Shown: positions 29,271 through 38,092, counted from the stretch's first letter. The stretch: 64,000 nt of DNA from Profundicola chukchiensis (GCF_029664245.1 NZ_JANAIE010000008.1:1-64000); one strand, 5' to 3'. The notes: a model not told the origin generated them from the sequence alone. Numbers and translations: made by a program.

Positions 29271-30165
29271 GTATTTATTCATATTATTCACTTTTATTTT
29301 TAGTTATGCTTCTTCGCAGGAGTTATTGGCTGAGGTAAAAGTTGATTTTTCTCAAATTCAAGGTTCAAATACTACGGCTTACACGGCTTTAGAAAAGAGT
29401 TTAAAAGATTTTATCAATACCACTAAATGGACAGATAAAACTTATAAAATTCAAGAGAAAATTGAATGTAACTTTACCATTATCATCCGTGAGAAAGTTA
29501 GTTCAAATACCTATAAAGCTAATTTACTAGTTCAAAGTAGAAGACCTGTTTTTGGTTCTAATTATTATTCACCGATTTTGAATGTGAGTGATAATGACTT
29601 TACGTTTGAATACACAGAATATGAGCAATTAATTTTCAACCCAAGAAAATTTAGTGATAAAAACCTAACCGATGTAATTGGATATTATATCTATATGGTA
29701 CTTGGATATGATGCTGATACCTTTGTTAGAAATGGTGGTGATCCTTACTTTCAAACAGCTCAACAAATTTCAGGCTTAGCTAATAGTTCTAGATTCTCAG
29801 GATGGTCTACGATGGCAGGTCCAAGAAGCCGTTCTGGATTAGTGAACGATGTTTTAGGGCCAAAAAATAAAGCTTTGAGAGCAGCCTATTATACTTATCA
29901 CAGACTTGGTTTAGATTTAATGGCTAAAAACGAGTTGAATGCTAAAAATGCTATTGGGAATGCGATTCTAACTTTAGAAAGTTTCCAAACCTCTAATAAT
30001 TACTCACAGAATTATCCTTTAGATTTATTTTTCCAAGCAAAGAAAAGTGAAATATCTCAAATATTTTCTGGAGGTTTAAAACCAACCATTCAAATCAGTA
30101 AACTAAAAAGCTTATTGAATACCATTTCGCCGTCTAATTCTAATCAGTGGAATACGATACAATAA
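29263..30165 (+). CDS. DUF4835 family exported protein
   Basis: The 300-residue protein has a signal peptide ending SYASSQ and then ELLAEVKVDFSQIQGSN, the hallmark start of DUF4835. The family is found between coaBC and recN in many flavobacteria, as here. It is probably periplasmic or at the outer membrane, and its function is unknown. It overlaps coaBC by 8 bases and ends 3 bases before recN, so the three are one operon. Confidence 0.92.
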   Translation: MRKYLFILFTFIFSYASSQELLAEVKVDFSQIQGSNTTAYTALEKSLKDFINTTKWTDKTYKIQEKIECNFTIIIREKVSSNTYKANLLVQSRRPVFGSNYYSPILNVSDNDFTFEYTEYEQLIFNPRKFSDKNLTDVIGYYIYMVLGYDADTFVRNGGDPYFQTAQQISGLANSSRFSGWSTMAGPRSRSGLVNDVLGPKNKALRAAYYTYHRLGLDLMAKNELNAKNAIGNAILTLESFQTSNNYSQNYPLDLFFQAKKSEISQIFSGGLKPTIQISKLKSLLNTISPSNSNQWNTIQ

Positions 30166-30168
30166 TTC

Positions 30169-31824
30169 ATGCTAACCCATCTTTTTGTTACAAACTACAC
30201 CTTAATAGATGAGCTATCCTTAGATTTCTCTTCTGGTTTAACTATTCTAACCGGAGAAACAGGTGCCGGAAAATCTATTTTATTAGGTGCGCTTAAGTTG
30301 GTGCTAGGAGAAAGAGCCGACTTACAAGCCATCAAAAATCAAGAGCAAAAATGTATCATCGAAGCTCATTTTGATATTAAAAAATTAAATTTAAAATCTT
30401 TTTTTGAGGAAAATGATTTGGATTATGAAGATATTTCGATCCTTAGAAGAGAGATTTTACCCTCAGGGAAAACAAGGGCTTTTGTAAATGATGTACCTGT
30501 TAAACTTACTGTTCTCAATAAATTAAGTGGAGCACTCATCGATATTCATTCTCAATTTCAAACTGCGGATTTATTAAAAGATGCTTTCCAGTTTGAATGG
30601 ATAGATGCCGTTGCTCAACAACAAGAAAAAGTTCGAGTTTTCAGAGATGAGTTTCACATTTTTAAAGAAAAGCAAGCAGAACTTAAAAAGCTAACAGAGA
30701 AAAAAGCTGAGTTTCAACAAGAGTATGATTATAATTCATTTCTTTTTGAGGAATTAGAAGCGGCACATTTAGAAGATGTATCTTTAGAAGAATTGGAGCG
30801 AGAGCAATATTCATTAGAAAATGCAGAAGAAATCGCGCTTAACTTATCTGAAATGCTTCAAATATTGGAGAATGAAGATTATGGTGTTTTAACTACATTA
30901 AACTCTATAGTTAGTAAATCTAAAGGACTATCAGAATTCCTGGAATCGTCCCAATTAGATGAGCGTATAGAGGCTTTAAGGATAGAAACTGTAGATATCA
31001 CCCAAGAGTTGAATTCCAAGCTAGAAAGCGTTGAAATCAATCCGGAGAGGTTGATGGAGATTCAACAAAAACTGAATGAACTGAACAAGTTGCTTCAAAA
31101 GCATTACGTCCAAGAAATTGAGGATTTAATTAAAATTAAAAATGATTTAAGCGAAAAATTATCCGATACACTTCAAATTGAGGAAAGTATTTCTCGCTTA
31201 GAAAAAGAAGTTAGCAAGTTGAAAAAAGATCTTGCTGGCAAAGCAGAGGAATTGTCGCAACAAAGAAAGAAAACCACGCCTATAATTGTGAACGAAATTT
31301 CGAATTCTTTGCACAAGTTGGGAATGCCGAATGCAGAATTAGCTTTTGAAATTTTAGAAAGCGAAAACTTCAACGAGTTTGGTAAGGATCAAATCAAGCT
31401 TCTTTTCTCTGCCAACAAAGGAATCCCGCTTAAGTCGATTAATAAATCAGTTTCTGGTGGAGAGAGAAGTAGGCTAATGCTAGCGATTAAAGAATCTGTT
31501 GCTAAGCATAAGGATTTACCAACTTTGATTTTGGATGAAATCGATACCGGAGTTTCTGGAAAAATTGCTGGTAGCATGGGGGAAATTATGGCGGAAGCTG
31601 GTAAGCATATTCAAGTGATTGCAATATCGCATTTACCACAAGTAGCTGCTTATGGTCAACATCATTTCAAGGTGAAAAAACAAGATATTGACGGAGTAAC
31701 CCAATCCAGTGTTCAAGTGTTGAACGAAGAAGAAAGAATACAAGAATTAGCGCAAATGTTAAGTGGTAAAGAGGTATCTGAAGCTGCGATACAACAGGCC
31801 AAAGAATTGATTAGTCAGAAGTAA
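30169..31824 (+). CDS. recN: DNA repair protein RecN
   Basis: RecN is an SMC-like ATPase that helps repair double-strand breaks. The 551-residue protein has Walker A TGETGAGKSILLGAL near 29-43, two coiled-coil arms (about 155-240 and 290-370), the signature VSGGERSRLMLAI and Walker B LILDEIDTGVSG, followed by the His switch in AISHLPQVAAYG. Confidence 0.96.
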   Translation: MLTHLFVTNYTLIDELSLDFSSGLTILTGETGAGKSILLGALKLVLGERADLQAIKNQEQKCIIEAHFDIKKLNLKSFFEENDLDYEDISILRREILPSGKTRAFVNDVPVKLTVLNKLSGALIDIHSQFQTADLLKDAFQFEWIDAVAQQQEKVRVFRDEFHIFKEKQAELKKLTEKKAEFQQEYDYNSFLFEELEAAHLEDVSLEELEREQYSLENAEEIALNLSEMLQILENEDYGVLTTLNSIVSKSKGLSEFLESSQLDERIEALRIETVDITQELNSKLESVEINPERLMEIQQKLNELNKLLQKHYVQEIEDLIKIKNDLSEKLSDTLQIEESISRLEKEVSKLKKDLAGKAEELSQQRKKTTPIIVNEISNSLHKLGMPNAELAFEILESENFNEFGKDQIKLLFSANKGIPLKSINKSVSGGERSRLMLAIKESVAKHKDLPTLILDEIDTGVSGKIAGSMGEIMAEAGKHIQVIAISHLPQVAAYGQHHFKVKKQDIDGVTQSSVQVLNEEERIQELAQMLSGKEVSEAAIQQAKELISQK

Positions 31825-31855
31825 CTTAGATTACAGTGATTTAATTGAAACTGCT

Positions 31856-31863
31856 TAATTTTG
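31856..31863 (+). promoter_or_regulatory. -7 box of the rhodanese pair
   Basis: TAATTTTG fits TAnnTTTG and lies 21 bases before the ATG at 31885. Confidence 0.45.
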
Positions 31864-31884
31864 CATTAAATATTAAAGTTAATA

Positions 31885-32163
31885 ATGAAAAAGTTTAAAA
31901 CAATCATCGACGTTAGAGATGAATACGAATACGAAGAAGGACATGTAGCGAATAGCTTAAACATTCCTTTAGGTGAAATTCAAGCGAAATTAGAGGAGAT
32001 TAAAGCACTTCCTCAGCCGATTGCACTTTGTTGTAAGAGTGGAGGTAGAAGTGGAGCTGCTCATCAGTTTTTGAGCCAACAAGATGTAGACTGTTTTAAT
32101 GCTGGTGGATGGGAACAAGCTGAACAGTTAATCGAGGCCGGAGAGATATGTTGGGCGGATTAA
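31885..32163 (+). CDS. single-domain rhodanese-like protein
   Basis: The 92-residue protein is one rhodanese domain: IIDVRDEYEYEEGHV, NIPLGEI and the active-site loop CCKSGGRSG, where the second Cys would carry persulfide sulfur. It is cytoplasmic. It is followed by a second rhodanese whose start lies 16 bases inside this gene, so they are translationally coupled, and then by thioredoxin, a likely reductant. Confidence 0.92.
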   Translation: MKKFKTIIDVRDEYEYEEGHVANSLNIPLGEIQAKLEEIKALPQPIALCCKSGGRSGAAHQFLSQQDVDCFNAGGWEQAEQLIEAGEICWAD

Positions 32164-32456
32164 TTCAGAAACTGTTTGGTTCTAAAACCGATTTCAAAGA
32201 ATTGGTAGAGAATGGAGCAGTGATTATAGACGTTCGGTCTAAAAAGGAATTTGAGTCAGGGCACATAAAAGGAGCGAAGAATATTCCTTTGAATGAACTT
32301 TCTTCTAAATTAGGATCTTTAAAACAAGATAGAACCATAATAACTTGTTGTGCATCAGGTGCAAGAAGTGGAACTGCCAAAGGTATTTTAAAGTCAAAAG
32401 GCTTTGATGTTTATAATGGTGGAGGTTGGAAAAGTTTAGAGAGAAACTTAGCTTAA
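32148..32456 (+). CDS. single-domain rhodanese-like protein, second copy
   Basis: The 102-residue protein has VIIDVRSKKEFESGHIKGA, NIPLNELSSKL and an active loop CCASGARSG. It differs enough from its upstream neighbour to be an old duplicate, and a short amphipathic N-terminal extension (MLGGLIQKLFG) may bind the membrane. The start lies inside the preceding gene in another frame. Confidence 0.92.
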   Translation: MLGGLIQKLFGSKTDFKELVENGAVIIDVRSKKEFESGHIKGAKNIPLNELSSKLGSLKQDRTIITCCASGARSGTAKGILKSKGFDVYNGGGWKSLERNLA

Positions 32457-32534
32457 AAACATAAAGACGAAATATTCGATTTGAAGAAGTCAGAATATTT
32501 CGTCATTTTTGAATAATTTAATCAAAACGCAATA

Positions 32535-32561
32535 TTGTATTGTTGTTTTTGATTAATTTTG
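32535..32561 (+). promoter_or_regulatory. -33/-7 promoter candidate of trxA
   Basis: TTG (32535-32537), a 16-base spacer and TAATTTTG (32554-32561) lie 38 bases before the thioredoxin ATG. Confidence 0.45.
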
Positions 32562-32599
32562 TGATAAATTAATATTCTTAATTTAAATAAAACGATTGG

Positions 32600-32896
32600 A
32601 TGGCAAATTTACAAGAGATTTTAACGAGTAATAAATTGGTTTTGGTGGATTTTACAGCAGAATGGTGTGGTCCATGTCAAATGATGAAACCAATTTTAGA
32701 AAAGGTTCAGGCTGAAGTTGGAGACAAAGTGAAGTTAGTTGTTGTTGATATCGATAAGGATTCAACTGTTGCTGCACAATGTATGGTTCAGAGCGTTCCT
32801 ACTTTATTGTTATTTAAAGATGGAGAACAAGTCTGGAGAGAAAGTGGAATTCTACAACCACAAGACTTAGTAAGAATCTTAGAAAACGAAATGTAA
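32600..32896 (+). CDS. trxA: thioredoxin
   Basis: The 98-residue protein has the redox centre WCGPC in VDFTAEWCGPCQMMKP, the cis-Pro loop QSVPTLLLFKDG and the normal thioredoxin length. It reduces disulfides and, here, perhaps the rhodanese persulfides. A long structured 3' region with a terminator follows. Confidence 0.93.
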   Translation: MANLQEILTSNKLVLVDFTAEWCGPCQMMKPILEKVQAEVGDKVKLVVVDIDKDSTVAAQCMVQSVPTLLLFKDGEQVWRESGILQPQDLVRILENEM

Positions 32897-32951
32897 GAGA
32901 GATTTAATCTCTTTAAACCCTTGGTATGGGAAGATTTTAAAATACCGAATT

Positions 32952-33004
32952 CAAACCAACGAGCATATTAGTTATTTTATAACTTATGCTCCTTCTTTGG
33001 TTTG
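32952..33004 (+). repeat. 53-nt imperfect inverted repeat in the trxA 3' region
   Basis: Three stacked stems pair: 8 bp (32952-32959 with 32997-33004), 7 bp (32961-32967 with 32985-32991) and 5 bp (32970-32974 with 32980-32984). They are separated by small internal loops. A 13-base direct repeat TTTTATAACTTAT lies at 32975-32987 and 33023-33035. No coding frame fits. Confidence 0.6.
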
Positions 33005-33049
33005 GATAAAATATAATTCAAGTTTTATAACTTATTGGGAAGGAATGCT

Positions 33050-33077
33050 AAGCTTAATGGTTGATTAAGCTTTTTTT
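33050..33077 (+). terminator. terminator downstream of trxA
   Basis: An AAGCTTAA stem (33050-33057 with 33065-33072) has a 7-base loop and is followed by a T run. It lies about 150 bases past the trxA stop. Confidence 0.75.
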
Positions 33078-33450
33078 ATTTAAAAGAGTCCCAATACATC
33101 TTAATCGCCGCAATAATCATAATAGTTCCGAAGATTCTCTTCAAAAGTTTAGCGTCTAAGCTAATGGCTAATTTAGAACCAAAGTAGCTTCCTACCATAA
33201 AGGAGAGGGCGAGAAATACAACGAATTTCCAATTTATATAACCGGCCTTGGAGTAATTAATGGCTGCTAAAAGAGCAATTGGAATAACTAAAGTTCCAAT
33301 ACTTGTTCCTTGAGCTTGGTGCTGAGACATCCCCATAAACATAATAAGCAATGGAACAATTACAAGTCCACCACCAATTCCTGCCATTCCACCGATGAAA
33401 CCAGCCATAATTCCGATTAAAACTAATATTAAGATCTGCTCCAACTTCAT
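33076..33450 (-). CDS. TauE/SafE-type membrane protein, half-size
   Basis: The 124-residue protein has four hydrophobic segments and the Gly-rich motif GGMAGIGGGLVIVPLL, followed by HQAQGTSIGTLVIP, both typical of one TauE/SafE repeat. Full proteins of the family (about 250 residues) carry two such repeats and export sulfite or organosulfonates. A single-repeat form would have to pair with itself. It lies beside thioredoxin and the rhodaneses, which fits sulfur handling, but the gene is on the other strand. Confidence 0.85.
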   Translation of the reverse strand: MKLEQILILVLIGIMAGFIGGMAGIGGGLVIVPLLIMFMGMSQHQAQGTSIGTLVIPIALLAAINYSKAGYINWKFVVFLALSFMVGSYFGSKLAISLDAKLLKRIFGTIMIIAAIKMYWDSFK

Positions 33451-33505
33451 TGTTTTTGGTTTGAACTGCTAAAATAAAGATTTAATATTATCTAACTGAA
33501 TATTA

Positions 33506-33545
33506 AAAAAGAAAAGAAGTCTAAGTCTAGGACTCAAACTTCTTT
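33506..33545 (-). terminator. terminator of recQ
   Basis: On the minus strand AAGAAGT pairs with ACTTCTT (33538-33544 with 33514-33520) around an inner GTC-TAG-GAC hairpin. It is followed by a T-rich stretch. Confidence 0.7.
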
Positions 33546-33611
33546 ATCATTATTTTTTTAAGATTTAAAGACTCAATTGTTTTGAGCTCAAATGCTGAGG
33601 TTTAAGCGATT

Positions 33612-35807
33612 TTAATTCGCTACATCACTAATGAACTTAATTCTTAGTAATCTAAGCTCATTCTCGTCTAAATCATCCCCAAACTCTTCTAATAGTTCAG
33701 TCATGCTATCAGTTTCTGCATCCTCCATCAAGAAATCCATCACTTCATTAATTAACTCTTCGTCAACCATTTCATTGACATAGTAATCAATGTTCAATTT
33801 GGTTCCTTGGTAGATAATACTTTCCATTTCAGATAGAAGTTCTTCCATGCTCAAACCTTTGGCTTTTGCAATATCCTCGAAGTTCATCTTTCTATCCGTA
33901 CTCTTAATAATGTAAACCTTGTTGGTAGATTTATTTACAATTTGACGAATCACTAAATCATCTGGCTTCTCGATATCGTTGTCCTCAACATATTTAGCAA
34001 TTAAAGCCACGAAATCTTTACCGAATTTCTTTGCCTTACCTTCACCAACACCAAAAATATTACTTAATTCATCTAGGTTCGTTGGATAGTTAAGCGCCAT
34101 ATCTTCCAAGCTTGGATCTTGGAAAATAGCAAAAGGTGGAATTTTATGTCTTTTCGCAACTTTTTTACGAAGATCTTTTAAGTATTCTAATAAAGTTTGG
34201 TCAAGAACACCTCCGCCAGCTTTATTTAAATCATCTGCCTTTTCTTGCATATCCGAATAATCATGGTCTTCGGCGATTTCAAATTTAGTTGGCTCTTTAA
34301 TGTAGTCTTCTCCTTTTGGCGTCAACTTTAGAATTCCATAGCTTTCAATTTCTTTTTCTAAATAGCCATTAATGGTAGCTTGTCGTCCGATCGAACGCCA
34401 GAAATTATCGCCATCTTCTTTACCTGCGCCATAAAATTCTTCTGCAGTTAGTCCATAAGACTTAATAATTACAGAACTCTTACCAATTAAAACATTAACT
34501 AAGTCCTTAAGTTTTAATTTTTCGTTGGTATCTCTTACGACTTCTAAAAAGAACTTTAATTCCTTAGAAACTTCTTTCATTTTCTTAGGATTCCGCATGT
34601 TATCATCCATGTCGGCACCTTCGCCATTAATTTCGTCGTAGGTTTCACCAAAGTAGTGGAGTAAATATTTTCTTCTAGACATAGAAGTTTCTGCGTAGGC
34701 AACAACTTCGTTTAAAAGCTGCATTCCAATTTCTCTTTCAGAAACAGGTTTACCAGATAAAAATTTCTCTAACTTCTCAATGTCTTTATAATCGTAGAAC
34801 GCCAAACAATAGCCTTCGCCACCATCGCGGCCCGCACGTCCGGTTTCTTGATAATATCCCTCTAAACTCTTAGGAAAATCATAGTGAATCACAAATCTAA
34901 CATCGGGTTTGTCGATTCCCATTCCAAAAGCAATGGTTGCAACCACCACATCGGCATCTTCCATTAAGAACATATCTTGATGCTTAGCGCGAGTTTTTGA
35001 ATCCAAACCTGCATGATAAGGGATAGCAGAGATTCCATTTAATTGAAGCAGTTGAGACATTTCCTCAACTTTTTTACGACTCAAGCAATATATAATTCCA
35101 GATTGTCCTTTTCTTTTGTTAATGAACCTAATTATCTGTTTGTCTATATCAACTTTCGGACGAACTTCGTAGAATAAATTAGGGCGGTTAAAGGAAGCTT
35201 TAAAAACTTCAGCTTCTTGCATTCCCAAGGTTTTCTGAATATCCTCTTGAACTTTTGGTGTAGCAGTAGCCGTTAAGGCAATAATTGGAGCGATACCAAT
35301 TTTCTGAATAATATGTTTAATATTTCGATACTCTGGACGGAAATCATGACCCCACTCAGAAATACAGTGAGCCTCGTCTATGGCAAAAAACGAAATATTT
35401 GTGTTTTTGAAGAATTCAACATATTCATCTTTCGTAAGAGATTCTGGCGCAACATATAGCAACTTGGTTACACCCTCGTTGATATCAGATAAAACTTGAT
35501 TGATTTCAGTTTTATTTAAAGATGAATTTAAAACATGGGCAATACCATCGTTGGCAGAAATACCACGAATTGCATCCACTTGGTTTTTCATCAGCGCAAT
35601 TAGCGGTGATATCACGATAGCCAATCCATCTGAAAGGAGTGCCGGAAGTTGGTAGCAAAGAGATTTTCCTCCACCCGTCGGCATAAGTACGAATACATCG
35701 TTCTTGTCTAATAATGTTGAAATAATTTCTTCTTGGTCACCCTTGAACTTATCGAAGCCAAAATACTGCTTTAGGGATTTTGAAAGATTATGTTTATTAC
35801 TCGCCAT
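33612..35807 (-). CDS. recQ: ATP-dependent DNA helicase RecQ
   Basis: RecQ unwinds forks and joints in recombination and repair. The 731-residue protein has Walker A MPTGGGKSLCYQLP near 39-52, the DEAH box FAIDEAHCISEWGHDFRPEY, motif VI with QETGRAGRDG, an RQC region (about 370-530) and an HRDC domain (LRKKVAKRHKIPPFAIFQD, about 545-625). The last 100 residues form a further helical, acidic tail (EEFGDDLDENELRLLRI), as in Bacteroidota RecQ. Confidence 0.95.
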   Translation of the reverse strand: MASNKHNLSKSLKQYFGFDKFKGDQEEIISTLLDKNDVFVLMPTGGGKSLCYQLPALLSDGLAIVISPLIALMKNQVDAIRGISANDGIAHVLNSSLNKTEINQVLSDINEGVTKLLYVAPESLTKDEYVEFFKNTNISFFAIDEAHCISEWGHDFRPEYRNIKHIIQKIGIAPIIALTATATPKVQEDIQKTLGMQEAEVFKASFNRPNLFYEVRPKVDIDKQIIRFINKRKGQSGIIYCLSRKKVEEMSQLLQLNGISAIPYHAGLDSKTRAKHQDMFLMEDADVVVATIAFGMGIDKPDVRFVIHYDFPKSLEGYYQETGRAGRDGGEGYCLAFYDYKDIEKLEKFLSGKPVSEREIGMQLLNEVVAYAETSMSRRKYLLHYFGETYDEINGEGADMDDNMRNPKKMKEVSKELKFFLEVVRDTNEKLKLKDLVNVLIGKSSVIIKSYGLTAEEFYGAGKEDGDNFWRSIGRQATINGYLEKEIESYGILKLTPKGEDYIKEPTKFEIAEDHDYSDMQEKADDLNKAGGGVLDQTLLEYLKDLRKKVAKRHKIPPFAIFQDPSLEDMALNYPTNLDELSNIFGVGEGKAKKFGKDFVALIAKYVEDNDIEKPDDLVIRQIVNKSTNKVYIIKSTDRKMNFEDIAKAKGLSMEELLSEMESIIYQGTKLNIDYYVNEMVDEELINEVMDFLMEDAETDSMTELLEEFGDDLDENELRLLRIKFISDVAN

Positions 35808-35830
35808 AGCGTAAAATCAAAAAGACTTTT

Positions 35831-35838
35831 TAAATTTG
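35831..35838 (+). promoter_or_regulatory. -7 box of the kdsD-tatC unit
   Basis: TAAATTTG fits TAnnTTTG and lies 47 bases before the TTG start at 35886, in the recQ/kdsD divergent gap. Confidence 0.4.
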
Positions 35839-35885
35839 TCTGACCTAATTTAGACATAAATTTTAATCCATACAAACTGAAATCA

Positions 35886-36857
35886 TTGGAAACTGAAGAA
35901 ATTTTAAAAATCGGAGAGCAAATCATTGAAAGTGAAATCACTGAAGTGAAGCGTATGAAAGGAAATTTAACGTTAAATTTTTCTGAATGCGTTCAAGCCA
36001 TGTTTTCCGCTAAAGGAAAAATAGTAGTAGTTGGCGTTGGTAAAAATGCACCGATTGCACAAAAAATGGTTGCAACCTTGAATTCTACGGGCACAGTTTC
36101 TCAGTTTCTGCATGCCGGAGAAGCATTACACGGTGATGTTGGATTAATTCAAAAAGAGGATGTTTGTCTTATTCTGTCTAAATCGGGAAACACCGCTGAA
36201 ATAAAATCTTCTTTACCTTCCATTAAGCAGTTTTCTGCAAAAACAATTGCGATTACAGGGAATTTAAATTCTTATTTAGCACGCAACTGTGATATCGTTT
36301 TAGACGCCACTGTGGAAAAAGAAGCCGGAGTTTTGAATTTAGCCCCAACATCTAGTACTACAGTTCAACTTGTTTTGTGTGATGCTATCGCTATGACATT
36401 GCAGCAAATGAAGGGCTTTACTGGAAATGATTTTGGTAAATTCCATCCAGGTGGATCTTTGGGGAAACAACTTTTGCTAAAAGTAGAAGATATGTTAGAT
36501 GAAACCCAAAAACCAGAAGTAAGTATTGACGCTCCGATCAAGGAAGTAATTCAATCTTTATCTTCAGGAAGATTTGGTATTACAGTGGTGAAGGATCAAA
36601 ATGAAATTGTGGGGGTTGTTACCGATGGTGATTTAAGAAGAATGCTGGAAAAATTTACAGATTTCTCACACCTTAAGGCGCGAGATATTGCTTCTTTAAA
36701 TCCTAAAACAATTAAAAAATCTATTTTAGCAAGAAAAGCACTTAGGTTGATCAATGAACACAAAATTGGTCAATTGGTAGTGGTAGATGATAATAACGAG
36801 TATGTGGGAATTATAGATTTCCATGGACTTACAAACGAAGGAATACGTGCAGAATAA
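35886..36857 (+). CDS. kdsD: KpsF/GutQ-type sugar-phosphate isomerase (arabinose 5-phosphate isomerase)
   Basis: This enzyme turns ribulose 5-phosphate into arabinose 5-phosphate, the substrate of KdsA. The 323-residue protein has a SIS domain (VVGVGKNAPIAQKMVATLNS, FLHAGEALHGDVG, LSKSGNTAEI) and two CBS domains (about 205-320). The SIS loop reads GKNAP where many proteobacterial enzymes have GKSGH; to my knowledge this variant is frequent in Bacteroidota. The conserved N-terminal helix requires the TTG start. It overlaps tatC. Confidence 0.9.
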   Translation: METEEILKIGEQIIESEITEVKRMKGNLTLNFSECVQAMFSAKGKIVVVGVGKNAPIAQKMVATLNSTGTVSQFLHAGEALHGDVGLIQKEDVCLILSKSGNTAEIKSSLPSIKQFSAKTIAITGNLNSYLARNCDIVLDATVEKEAGVLNLAPTSSTTVQLVLCDAIAMTLQQMKGFTGNDFGKFHPGGSLGKQLLLKVEDMLDETQKPEVSIDAPIKEVIQSLSSGRFGITVVKDQNEIVGVVTDGDLRRMLEKFTDFSHLKARDIASLNPKTIKKSILARKALRLINEHKIGQLVVVDDNNEYVGIIDFHGLTNEGIRAE

Positions 36858-37683
36858 ACAGCAGAATAGAGATGAAATGCCCTTTTTGGATCATATATCA
36901 GAGTTGCGCAAGCATCTGATTAGAGCCATTATAGGAGTTGCCGTTGCCATGGGCTTGGTTGGAATATTTTGGAAAGTGATCGAAGGTTTTATTATGGCAC
37001 CTTTGAGCTCTGACTTCATTACATTTCGATACTTCAATAAAATGGGGAGCCTGATTGGTTTTGATGATATGTTTAATAAGGATTTTAATATTACCCTTAA
37101 AAACCTTGAATTTGGTGGTCAATTTACCGCCATGATTGGTGTATTATTGGTTTCAGGAATCATAGTATCATTGCCTTACATCGTATTCGAGTTATTTCAA
37201 TTCTTAAAACCTGGCTTAACACCAAAAGAAAAAAAGTACTCAAACGCTACCATGTTATTCACGGTGATGTTCTTCTTATTAGGAGTTTCATTTAGTTATT
37301 TTATGGTGATTCCATTGTCGGTGAATTTTATGTATTATTTCACACCTTTTAATGCTGCCAACGAATGGACCATTATGACTTATATTAATATGTTCCTTCA
37401 AACTACCTTGGCGATGGGAGTGGTGTTTTTACTTCCTATTATTGTTTATTTCTTGGCTAGAATTGGATTGGTGACACCAGAATTTTTAAAAACCTATCGA
37501 AAGCACGCTTTTATTGTAATTCTTACGATTGCATCCATCATTACACCTGCTGACCTGCTAAGTATGTTTGTTGCAGCGATTCCGTTGCTATTATTGTATG
37601 AGCTAAGTGTTCTGATTGTTAAATGGGTAGATAGATCCAATAAAGCAAAAGAGCCAAATACAAGCTTACCAGCTAAATCTTAA
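36823..37683 (+). CDS. tatC: Sec-independent protein translocase TatC
   Basis: TatC is the membrane receptor of the twin-arginine export system for folded proteins. The protein has six hydrophobic segments, the N-terminal motif MPFLDHISELRKHLIRAI and the loop FELFQFLKPGLTPKEKKY. The ATG at 36823 gives 286 residues but overlaps kdsD by 35 bases. A GTG at 36847 (11-base overlap) or the ATG at 36877 just before PFLDH would also work. No TatA gene is in view. Confidence 0.95.
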   Translation: MDLQTKEYVQNKQQNRDEMPFLDHISELRKHLIRAIIGVAVAMGLVGIFWKVIEGFIMAPLSSDFITFRYFNKMGSLIGFDDMFNKDFNITLKNLEFGGQFTAMIGVLLVSGIIVSLPYIVFELFQFLKPGLTPKEKKYSNATMLFTVMFFLLGVSFSYFMVIPLSVNFMYYFTPFNAANEWTIMTYINMFLQTTLAMGVVFLLPIIVYFLARIGLVTPEFLKTYRKHAFIVILTIASIITPADLLSMFVAAIPLLLLYELSVLIVKWVDRSNKAKEPNTSLPAKS

Positions 37684-37935
37684 AAATAGATATTCATTTT
37701 TCTTAGTCTATTCTAATGCATCTTGAAGGTTTAAAACTTAATTAAAATATAGGTTTTAACAACTTCTCGTTATTTTAAATTATAAATAAGAAATAATTTA
37801 AGAATGGGGCCAATGTGTTAAAATATTGGGACTCCTATGATTACATAAATGGCTGTAGAATATTTATCAAATATGTGATTTCTTGCTTTGAAATGGATAG
37901 AAAAAATTTTATCTTTAAAAGCAAATAAACTTTAT
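37684..37935. other. gene-poor stretch after tatC
   Basis: Very AT-rich, with no credible coding frame. It ends in a promoter-like element: TTG, a 19-base spacer and TATCTTTA, one base off the TAnnTTTG box. This element precedes the small peptide gene. Confidence 0.4.
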
Positions 37936-38010
37936 ATGAGAATAATTGCATTACTTTTACTTTTTGTTCTTTTGTTTGTCACACAATTAAAATACATGAT
38001 ATTTGATTGA
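37936..38010 (+). CDS. 24-residue hydrophobic peptide
   Basis: The frame encodes MRIIALLLLFVLLFVTQLKY plus four more residues (MIFD) and a stop: a single membrane segment with a basic start. A near-consensus promoter (TTG, 19 bases, TATCTTTA) lies just upstream and a hairpin-T terminator follows 23 bases after the stop, so the unit looks like a small independent gene. No family is recognised. It could be a membrane small protein or the toxin half of a type I pair, but no antisense RNA is visible. Confidence 0.4.
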   Translation: MRIIALLLLFVLLFVTQLKYMIFD

Positions 38011-38033
38011 TTTAACTTCAACCAAAAAATTAT

Positions 38034-38060
38034 AATCCGTCCTAAGGTCGGATTTTTTTT
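38034..38060 (+). terminator. terminator after the small peptide gene
   Basis: AATCCG pairs with CGGATT (38034-38039 with 38049-38054) around an inner CCTAAGG and is followed by a T run. Confidence 0.75.
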
Positions 38061-38067
38061 ATTTCAC

Positions 38068-38075
38068 TAAATTTG
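38068..38075 (+). promoter_or_regulatory. -7 box of lipB
   Basis: TAAATTTG fits TAnnTTTG and lies 17 bases before the lipB ATG, directly after the preceding terminator. Confidence 0.45.
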
Positions 38076-38092
38076 AAGCTGTAAATGTTGTT

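Noticed and set aside
32148-32163. The overlap of the two rhodanese genes as a possible frameshifted fusion
   Set aside because: Each frame encodes a complete domain with its own start and active loop, so translational coupling explains the overlap better than a frameshift.
33581-33592. Perfect palindrome TTTGAGCTCAAA downstream of recQ
   Set aside because: A single 12-bp site with no second copy in view; insufficient to call an operator.
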